Positions 5,863-11,207 of a stretch of 11,207 nucleotides of DNA are shown here, in pieces (the stretch's first letter is position 1; each line of letters begins with the position of its first letter). The stretch lies in the NCBI GenBank assembly GCA_900546605.1, contig URDV01000054.1:1-11207 (forward strand), given 5' to 3'. Position numbers and translations under genes: made by a program. The notes under the pieces are model-generated. The model was not told where the DNA came from and searched no databases. It saw only the letters and a list, made by a program, of their open reading frames with translations. This stretch comes from an uncultured Prevotella sp. (GTDB lineage Bacteria; Bacteroidota; Bacteroidia; Bacteroidales; Bacteroidaceae).

Positions 5863-8686
5863 CCAGGAATCTCAACTCATCCTTGAGGAATTTGCCCGTG
5901 TAGCCTACGCCACTTTGAACAAGTCCTTCGGGAGTGCCTTCATAAAGCAAACGTCCACCACCACGACCACCTTCAGGTCCCATTTCTATTAAGTAGTCGG
6001 CCACCTTTATAACATCAAGGTTGTGCTCTATCACAATAACTGTGTTGCCACGGTTAACCAACTGCTGTAACACGTCCATCAGCACACGTATGTCTTCAAA
6101 GTGAAGACCTGTTGTAGGCTCATCTAATATGTAAACGGTGCGTCCTGTATCACGCTTTGAGAGTTCGGTAGCTAACTTTACACGTTGACTCTCACCACCC
6201 GAAAGAGTGGTGGAACTTTGACCTAACTTAATGTAACCTAAACCAACATCCTGCAAGGTTTTGATTTTATGCAAAATGTTAGGCACATTTTCAAAAAATT
6301 CTACTGCCTGATTGATGGTCATGTCGAGTACATCGGCTATGCTCTTGCCTTTAAAGCGTACTTCAAGTGTTTCGTGATTATAACGCTTGCCATGACAAGC
6401 CTCACAAGGCACATAAACATCGGGCAAGAAGTTCATTTCGATGGTTTTGTAACCATTGCCTTTGCACACCTCGCAACGGCCACCACGCACATTAAAGCTA
6501 AAGCGACCTGGCTTGTAACCACGTATTTTGGCTTCGGGCAAATTGACAAAGAGTGAACGTATGTCGGCAAACACGCCCGTATAAGTGGCAGGGTTTGAAC
6601 GTGGGGTACGACCTAAGGGACTTTGGTCAACAGCCACTACCTTGTCGATGTTGTCAATGCCTTCAATGCGTTCGTAAGCCAAAGGCTCACGCAATGAACG
6701 GTAAAAGTGCTGCGAAAGGATGGGCAGCAAGGTGTCGTTGATAAGAGTGCTTTTGCCACTACCCGACACCCCCGTAACGCATATCAGTGTGCCTAAAGGA
6801 AATTCGGCCGTTACGCCTTTCAAATTATTCCCCTTTGCTCCCACCAATCGTAACACATTGCCATTGCCTTTGCGACGTTCAAGCGGTACTTCAATGGCTC
6901 GCTGACCATTTAAATACTGTGAGGTGAGAGTGTGCGTTTTAAGCATTTCGGCAGGAGTGCCTTGAAACACTACTTCGCCTCCCAAACGACCTGCTTTAGG
7001 CCCCATGTCGACTATGTAGTCGGCAGCTAACATCATGTCTTTGTCGTGTTCAACTACCACCACTGTGTTGCCCAGGTCACGCAACTCTTTCAGTGAGTTA
7101 ATAAGTCGCACATTGTCGCGCTGATGCAACCCTATGCTGGGCTCATCTAATATATATAGCACATTGACCAGTTGTGAACCTATTTGAGTAGCCAAACGTA
7201 TGCGTTGACTTTCACCGCCCGAAAGGGTCATTGACGAACGAGCCAACGACAAATAGTCGAGTCCTACATCGAGCAAGAACTTAAGGCGTGAAAGCAGTTC
7301 CTTCAATATTTCGTGTGCTATGGCTCGCTGCTTGTTATCAAGATGGCTCTCAACATGTAGCAGGAAGTCGTAAAGTTCGGCAATGTCCATGTTGCTCAAT
7401 TCGGCAATAGTTTTGCCCGCAAAGCGGTAGGACAAGGCCTCTTGATTGAGTCGTGCTCCATGACACGCAGGGCAGACGGCTGTTTTTGAAAACTGTTCAG
7501 CCCAACGCTGTGAGGCGGCACTCATTTCAGAATCGGCCATTTGCTGAATATACTTTACCAAGCCATCGAACTCTACATAATAGTCGTCGGTGGTGTGCGC
7601 TATGGCTGCAGGTATGCGTAGGCGGTCGGCTCGACCATTAAACACCTCGTCCATGGCCTCATCGGGTATGTCGCAAATGGGAGTTTTTAGGTCGCAATCG
7701 TAGTCAGCCAACACACTTTGTATTTCCCAAAATATGAGTGCATTGCGATATTTGCCTAAAGGAGCTAAACCGCCCTCTTTAATAGACAAGTGCGCATCAG
7801 GCACAACCTTGTCATGATCCATTACGCTCACAAAGCCTAAGCCCTTGCATTTGGGACAAGCACCTTGTGTTGAATTGAACGAGAAGTTATGAGGAGCAGG
7901 TTCACGATAGGACAGTCCCGACACAGGGTCCATCAACTGCTTGGAGTAAAAGCGCACTTGCCCATCGGCAGCATCGAGCAACATCATGAGTCCACTACCC
8001 TGTCGCAACGTTTCGGCCACGCTCTTTGTCAGTCGTTCACCATCTTTGGCTTGCACGGCTAACTTGTCAACCACCACTTCAATGTCGTGGTTTTTGTAAC
8101 GATCCAGCTTCATGCCCGACGTTATGTCACACAACTCGCCATCAACACGCACCTTCAGAAAGCCCTTACGACGTGTTGACTCAAAGAGTTCTTTGTAGTG
8201 TCCTTTACGATTGCGAATGAGCGGAGCCAACAAATACACCTTGTGGCCTTCATAATCGCGCAGAATCATGTCTACAATCTTCTCTTCGGTGTATTTCACC
8301 ATACGTTCACCTGTAGCATAGGAGTAGGCCTCACCTGCTCGTGCATAAAGCAAACGCATGAAGTCATATATTTCAGTAACCGTGCCCACCGTTGAGCGCG
8401 GATTTTTGTTGGTTGTCTTCTGTTCGATGCTAATAACTGGGCTAAGTCCAGTTATTTTGTCAACATCGGGGCGCTCTAAATTATCAAGAAAGTTACGGGC
8501 ATAAGCCGAAAAGGTTTCAATGTAACGACGTTGTCCTTCAGCATATAAGGTATCAAAAGCCAACGAGCTCTTACCCGACCCGCTTAATCCCGTCACTACG
8601 CTCAAGCTATAGCGCGGCAATGTAACATCCACATTCTTGAGATTATGAACGCGAGCACCTAATATTTCAATTTTTTGTTCTGACAT
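5858..8686 (-). CDS. uvrA: UvrABC excinuclease subunit A
   Basis: A 942-aa ATPase that finds DNA damage with UvrB in nucleotide excision repair. Two ABC modules are seen: Walker A GLSGSGKS (33-40) and GVSGSGKS (639-646); signatures LSGGESQR (488-495 and 828-835); Walker B YILDEP (511-516 and 852-857); plus the conserved CPAC at 405-408. The second zinc module is complete: C738, C741, C761, C764 (CxxC-x19-CxxC), essential for DNA binding in the family. In the first, only C277 and C280 remain. The positions equivalent to E. coli C253 and C256 are D253 and S256 (LMDPVSGLSY). Length is that of E. coli UvrA (940). The ATG follows the upstream gene's stop by 3 nt, indicating an operon and probable translational coupling. 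Its stop TAA lies inside the last unit of a GTTAAC array. No SOS-type operator was recognised. Confidence 0.98.
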   Translation of the reverse strand: MSEQKIEILGARVHNLKNVDVTLPRYSLSVVTGLSGSGKSSLAFDTLYAEGQRRYIETFSAYARNFLDNLERPDVDKITGLSPVISIEQKTTNKNPRSTVGTVTEIYDFMRLLYARAGEAYSYATGERMVKYTEEKIVDMILRDYEGHKVYLLAPLIRNRKGHYKELFESTRRKGFLKVRVDGELCDITSGMKLDRYKNHDIEVVVDKLAVQAKDGERLTKSVAETLRQGSGLMMLLDAADGQVRFYSKQLMDPVSGLSYREPAPHNFSFNSTQGACPKCKGLGFVSVMDHDKVVPDAHLSIKEGGLAPLGKYRNALIFWEIQSVLADYDCDLKTPICDIPDEAMDEVFNGRADRLRIPAAIAHTTDDYYVEFDGLVKYIQQMADSEMSAASQRWAEQFSKTAVCPACHGARLNQEALSYRFAGKTIAELSNMDIAELYDFLLHVESHLDNKQRAIAHEILKELLSRLKFLLDVGLDYLSLARSSMTLSGGESQRIRLATQIGSQLVNVLYILDEPSIGLHQRDNVRLINSLKELRDLGNTVVVVEHDKDMMLAADYIVDMGPKAGRLGGEVVFQGTPAEMLKTHTLTSQYLNGQRAIEVPLERRKGNGNVLRLVGAKGNNLKGVTAEFPLGTLICVTGVSGSGKSTLINDTLLPILSQHFYRSLREPLAYERIEGIDNIDKVVAVDQSPLGRTPRSNPATYTGVFADIRSLFVNLPEAKIRGYKPGRFSFNVRGGRCEVCKGNGYKTIEMNFLPDVYVPCEACHGKRYNHETLEVRFKGKSIADVLDMTINQAVEFFENVPNILHKIKTLQDVGLGYIKLGQSSTTLSGGESQRVKLATELSKRDTGRTVYILDEPTTGLHFEDIRVLMDVLQQLVNRGNTVIVIEHNLDVIKVADYLIEMGPEGGRGGGRLLYEGTPEGLVQSGVGYTGKFLKDELRFLG

Positions 8687-8689
8687 AGT

Positions 8690-9385
8690 TTAGTTAGTCG
8701 CAGTTCCGTTTTCGGTATATCCGCGCAGCAAGTTTATTACCTTTTTAATATGATACTTTCGTCCGTCAGCACCACGGGCTTGCACGTTTAAGTAGTAAGC
8801 ACCATCAGGCACATCGTGTCCACCGCTGCGTCCATCCCATCCCCCCGTTAGGTCAGTCCATTCATAAAGTTTTTTACCCCAACGGTCAAACACCATAGCC
8901 TTAAATGAAATGATGCTTTGATATCCATCCTTCACACGGAACACATCATTCACTCCATCGCCATTGGGTGTAAAGGCATTCGGCACCTCAAGTTTCGACT
9001 CACTAATGGTTACACTAAAGGGCTGATCCATTTCGTAAGCTATGGTGTCGGTTCCTTGCACAAAGCTAACGCGCAGTTCTATGCTGTAAGAGCCTGACTC
9101 GTTAAAGTCGTATGTAGTATTTTCGTCATAGCGCACCAAAAAGGGGGTGCTGTCTCCTGCTTTGGTAAAACGCCATTCGTAAAGGGGAGTATAATTGCCC
9201 ACATTTTCAGGGCCAGCCTTAAAGGTGGCTTTAAATGGAGCTGAACCATCATACTGGCTCTCGCTCACCTCAGCCCCATCTTCATCAACATAGGTCATGG
9301 TGGGGGTGGCCGTGGGCAACACTTGCTGTGCTGCCATAACTAAGCTGTAGCAAAGCGCTATTAGTAAAGTGAATATACGATTCAT
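8690..9385 (-). CDS. Secreted PKD-like protein with CHU_C (T9SS type B) C-terminal domain
   Basis: A 231-aa exported protein. Seen: signal peptide MNRIFTLLIALCYSLVMAA with cleavage near residue 18-19; a PKD/Ig-like beta region (about 25-128) containing PLYEWRFTKAGDS and GSYSIELRVSF; and a C-terminal CHU_C/gliding-motility-associated domain (about 134-222) with PNAFTPNGDGVNDVF (135-149), FDRWGKKLYEW (166-176), GGWDG (181-185), PDGAYYLNV (193-201) and KKVINLLR (214-221). In Bacteroidetes this domain is the type-B sorting signal of the type IX secretion system, which delivers proteins to the cell surface. Here it is nearly half of the protein, so there is little cargo. It lies directly upstream of uvrA (3-nt gap), presumably on the same transcript, though no functional link is obvious. 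A candidate -7 box lies at 9631-9638. Whether this organism has a T9SS cannot be judged here. Confidence 0.9.
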   Translation of the reverse strand: MNRIFTLLIALCYSLVMAAQQVLPTATPTMTYVDEDGAEVSESQYDGSAPFKATFKAGPENVGNYTPLYEWRFTKAGDSTPFLVRYDENTTYDFNESGSYSIELRVSFVQGTDTIAYEMDQPFSVTISESKLEVPNAFTPNGDGVNDVFRVKDGYQSIISFKAMVFDRWGKKLYEWTDLTGGWDGRSGGHDVPDGAYYLNVQARGADGRKYHIKKVINLLRGYTENGTATN

Positions 9386-9914
9386 GTTTGCTGCTTATCA
9401 TTTGGTACTAAATGGAGTGGCCGCACACTTGTTAGGCAGGTGTACTAAAGCCTTCTGCAATGTTTTGAACACTATTAAGTAGCACACTTATCATTCTGCT
9501 ACTTTTGTGCTCAATTTTTGTGCTCCATCAAATCAACAAGTATGCTACGGGGTTGACTTGGCGAGGGCTATAAGACTGTGCGTACAAATGTGTGATGCAC
9601 GCCGCAATTGCCTTATACCCTCTAAGGCCACAAAGTTAGCAATAAATGCGCAATGTGTTACTTAAGAGCGCTGAAAACTATCATTTTTCACACATTTAGC
9701 ACCACGTTTAGTTGTTAAAAACGCTTTTAACATTTGACACGCTACCTAACAACTTTCACTCTACCATTGAAGATGTTTTAACTATCACAAAACACGCAGA
9801 AAGCCCATTCTCACGCAGTTTTCACACCACACGAATGATGTTTGGGTAACGGAAATACATTTCTTAAAACGAGGTGTCGAAAATGTTAAAGTAGTGATTA
9901 TCAACACTTATCAC
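9386..9914. other. Long intergenic region between divergent genes, left part
   Basis: About 530 bp with no convincing gene. It holds a candidate minus-strand -7 box (9631-9638), a plus-strand TACTTTTG (9500-9507) without a partner box, and otherwise AT-rich unstructured sequence. If the minus box is used, the transcript of the CHU_C-uvrA pair has a leader of about 240 nt. I recognise no riboswitch, tRNA or known RNA here. Confidence 0.5.
9631..9638 (-). promoter_or_regulatory. Candidate -7 box for the CHU_C-uvrA transcript
   Basis: The minus strand reads TAACTTTG, an exact match to the Bacteroidetes -7 consensus TAnnTTTG. No TTTG-like -33 element is found 19-21 nt upstream (9658-9663 is not similar), so this is a weak call. 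It lies about 245 bp upstream of the CHU_C gene start. Confidence 0.35.
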
Positions 9915-9945
9915 TTTCATAACTCATAAAAAAATCGTACCTTTG
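9915..9945 (+). promoter_or_regulatory. Bacteroidetes-type promoter upstream of the RlpA-like gene
   Basis: TACCTTTG (9938-9945) fits the -7 consensus TAnnTTTG exactly. TTTC (9915-9918), one base from the -33 consensus TTTG, lies 19 nt upstream, the normal spacing. Transcription would start near 9952 and run through about 350 nt before the RlpA-like start at 10304. No better promoter is seen closer to that gene. Confidence 0.65.
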
Positions 9946-9951
9946 CATTCG

Positions 9952-10303
9952 TAAACCTCATGAGGCGAACACTTGATGACTTATATAGCCCGAGTGTTCC
10001 TCGTGCATTTGCTGAATTTACAATGCCACTTTTCTGTGCTTCAGTGCTTACTTTTAGACTATGCATATATACATACGATACTGATGCAAACAAAGAGAAG
10101 GGAGCATACACACAGATGTAACACATCCACCTTACACCCGTGATTGCTCATAAAAGGGCAACCAAGAGTTTTAATGAAGCGGATAGTTGCTACATCCCAT
10201 GTGTTTCTCCACGCATTGTTCAAAACATGGCGCAGCATAGGCAGTATGGCTAAACTGCCACGGCTTGAGCGTTGTCAGCAATCCTCATGGCAAAACAAAA
10301 CAA
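9952..10303 (+). promoter_or_regulatory. Long structured leader of the RlpA-like gene
   Basis: Region between the inferred start site and the RlpA-like ATG. Three hairpins are visible. The first (9960-10004) has ATGAG plus GAACACT (9960-9964, 9967-9973) pairing with AGTGTTC plus CTCGT (9993-10004) across a 2-nt bulge. In the second, CCATGT (10197-10202) pairs with ACATGG (10225-10230), extended by TTT/AAA. In the third, GGCAGT (10240-10245) pairs with ACTGCC (10254-10259). A weaker one is TTGCTC/GGGCAA near 10144-10161. No known riboswitch class is recognised. It may be a regulatory 5' UTR, a separate small RNA, or carry the short ORF listed at 9960-10121. Confidence 0.4.
9960..10121 (+). CDS. 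Possible 53-codon ORF of unknown function
   Basis: An open frame from ATG 9960 to TAA 10121 starts about 8 nt after the expected transcription start of the 9938-9945 promoter. It would encode a 53-aa peptide beginning MRRTLDDLYSPSVPRAF, with a mildly hydrophobic middle (FTMPLFCASVLTF) and a polar C-terminal part rich in D, K and E. It matches no family I know. A frame of this length arises easily by chance, and its first codons overlap a strong stem-loop. If real, it could be a leader peptide for the RlpA-like gene. Its position behind a good promoter is the only positive argument. Confidence 0.18.
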   Translation: MRRTLDDLYSPSVPRAFAEFTMPLFCASVLTFRLCIYTYDTDANKEKGAYTQM

Positions 10304-10912
10304 ATGACTATTAAACAAGTATTATTAGCATCACTCGTAACATTTGCATTCTCAATTAACGCAAGTGCCCAGCAGCACGGCAAAGCTTCATTTTATAGCA
10401 ACCGCGCACACGGACACCGCACAAGCGATGGCTCACGCTATCACAAAGATAGCTTAACTTGTGCACATCGCACCCTACCCTTTGGAACCCTACTAAAGGT
10501 GACTAACAAAAACAATGGCAAGGAAGTAGTGGTTCGCGTAACTGATCGTGGCCCACATGCAGCAGGCCGCGTAGTGGACCTTTCAATGGCCGCTGCCCGC
10601 AAGTTGGGCATGGTTAATCAAGGTATTGCTGCCGTTAAGGTGGAGGCTATAGGCTTTGACAACAAAAACGACCGCAAAGACTACGATGCTCCCTACATTC
10701 CTGAAGTTAAATATCTCGACCCCGCCACTGGTAATTTTTACACCATGGAGGAGTGGAAATCTCGTGGCGAAAAGATTCGCCAACGTCACATGGCTGAATT
10801 GCGCAAAAAGCAACAGCCACGCTACAAAATTCTTGGCACTAAGTTAACTGCCAAGAACTCACAAAAGTCAAGTAGTACCCACTCGTGTGCTGCTCGCATC
10901 AAAAAGGATTAA
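10304..10912 (+). CDS. Secreted RlpA-like double-psi beta-barrel protein
   Basis: A 202-aa exported protein. The start at ATG 10304 gives a clean signal peptide, MTIKQVLLASLVTFAFSINASA, with predicted cleavage after A22 (ASA-QQ); there is no lipobox cysteine. The in-frame TTG at 10265 would add 13 polar residues and is not favoured. Residues about 25-116 form an RlpA/DPBB domain: HGKASFYSNRAHGHRTSDG, LTCAHRTLPFGTLLKVTN (51-68, H55), VVVRVTDRGPHAAGRVVDLS (75-94, D81) and ARKLGMVNQG. RlpA proteins bind or cleave peptidoglycan, some as lytic transglycosylases. H55 and D81 are in place, but the acidic residue usual in the SGE motif is S44 here (SDGS), so enzymatic activity is uncertain. No SPOR domain is present; the C-terminal 70 residues are basic and probably disordered. 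An upstream promoter and long leader, and a strong terminator after the stop, suggest a single-gene transcript. Confidence 0.9.
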   Translation: MTIKQVLLASLVTFAFSINASAQQHGKASFYSNRAHGHRTSDGSRYHKDSLTCAHRTLPFGTLLKVTNKNNGKEVVVRVTDRGPHAAGRVVDLSMAAARKLGMVNQGIAAVKVEAIGFDNKNDRKDYDAPYIPEVKYLDPATGNFYTMEEWKSRGEKIRQRHMAELRKKQQPRYKILGTKLTAKNSQKSSSTHSCAARIKKD

Positions 10913-10950
10913 GCGCACACCGCTGCTGATATCAAAATCTCGTTAATTAT

Positions 10951-11001
10951 AAATGCTTGCTAAATGAGTTTTATTCATGGCTCATTTAGCAAGCATTTTT
11001 T
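10951..11001. terminator. Strong terminator after the RlpA-like gene
   Basis: A perfect 18-bp stem: 10951-10968 (starting AAATGCTTGC) pairs with 10981-10998 around a 12-nt loop, ending in a six-T run (10996-11001). The A run at the left arm makes it plausible in both directions. It starts 39 nt after the stop codon. Confidence 0.9.
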
Positions 11002-11008
11002 GCTCAAG

Positions 11009-11152
11009 TTTCGGATTTAGCAAGGGCGGGCTGAATCATCGTGCAAGGCGAATGCAATCAAGCTTGCTTGAATTGCTGAGCCGCAGCCGATGATGTCAAT
11101 AAAAGCCCAATGGTGCACAGATGCCCAAGGCAAGCGAAGCGACACCCTGGGT
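11009..11152 (+). repeat. 144-bp direct repeat unit 1
   Basis: The 55 bases 11009-11063 recur exactly at 11153-11207, giving a period of 144 bp. The unit is more GC-rich than its surroundings and contains nested inverted repeats: GGGCT (11028-11032) with AGCCC (11104-11108), ATCATCG (11035-11041) with CGATGAT (11088-11094), GGC (11047-11049) with GCC (11080-11082), and GCAATCAAGC (11054-11063) with GCTTGAATTGC (11066-11076). No coding sequence is seen in it. It shares ATTTAGCAAG with the terminator arm just upstream (10984-10993 and 11015-11024). Confidence 0.85.
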
Positions 11153-11207
11153 TTTCGGATTTAGCAAGGGCGGGCTGAATCATCGTGCAAGGCGAATGCA
11201 ATCAAGC
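11153..11207 (+). repeat. 144-bp direct repeat unit 2, truncated by window end
   Basis: Exact copy of 11009-11063, cut by the window end after 55 bases. Further units or a downstream gene cannot be seen. Confidence 0.85.

Noticed and set aside
9500..9507. Plus-strand TACTTTTG as a promoter
   Set aside because: Matches the -7 consensus but has no -33-like box 19-21 nt upstream and no gene nearby downstream on that strand.
9917..10126. 69-aa minus-strand open frame in the long intergenic gap
   Set aside because: It runs against the strong plus-strand promoter at 9915-9945, has no family resemblance and no promoter of its own.
10265..10303. TTG start for the RlpA-like protein
   Set aside because: It adds 13 polar residues before a clean signal peptide and overlaps the 3' side of a leader hairpin; ATG 10304 in an A-rich context fits better.
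9952..10303. 6S RNA or known riboswitch in the leader
   Set aside because: I found no closing long helix with a central bubble and no motif of a known riboswitch class; only local hairpins are supported.

Overview
The window looks like a chromosomal segment of a Bacteroidales bacterium, most likely Prevotellaceae. The reasons are the Bacteroidetes-type -7 box (TAnnTTTG) in front of a gene, starts without Shine-Dalgarno sequences, a CHU_C/T9SS type-B C-terminal domain, a suf-type cysteine desulfurase, and a Kdo/WaaP-type kinase domain of the kind I associate with Bacteroidetes. Genus or species cannot be fixed from the sequence alone.

Layout. Positions 86-3932 hold four rightward genes: sufS (Fe-S cluster sulfur donor), then, after a hairpin terminator, a YbjQ/UPF0145 protein and rnhB (RNase HII) 7 nt apart, then a single 498-aa protein that joins a GT2 glycosyltransferase to a Kdo/WaaP-like kinase. 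A bidirectional terminator (about 4054-4089) separates these from three leftward genes: a POT-family peptide transporter (4112-5617), uvrA (5858-8686) and, upstream of uvrA with only a 3-nt gap, a small secreted PKD-like/CHU_C protein (8690-9385). A roughly 0.9-kb gap (9386-10303) carries a candidate leftward -7 box, a good rightward promoter, a structured leader and a possible 53-codon ORF. It leads into a short secreted RlpA-like double-psi beta-barrel protein (10304-10912) that ends at a perfect 18-bp terminator stem.

The intergenic DNA is the unusual part. A GTTAAC-based family with a strict 8-bp period occurs in two forms. A four-unit degenerate form with a shared 19-bp tail lies before sufS and after the GT/kinase gene, in direct orientation. 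Two eight-unit arrays face each other as an inverted pair between uvrA and the transporter, and the last unit supplies the uvrA stop codon. At the right edge a second family begins: a 144-bp direct repeat whose unit folds into a four-helix hairpin, cut off by the window end.

The genes are mostly housekeeping (Fe-S assembly, DNA repair, R-loop/primer removal, peptide uptake, envelope glycan and cell-wall work). No defence system, insertion sequence or CRISPR array is visible. Proteins worth a second look are the GT2-kinase fusion, a UvrA that lacks two of four zinc ligands in its first zinc module, and a POT transporter with non-acidic residues at two positions that are usually acidic.
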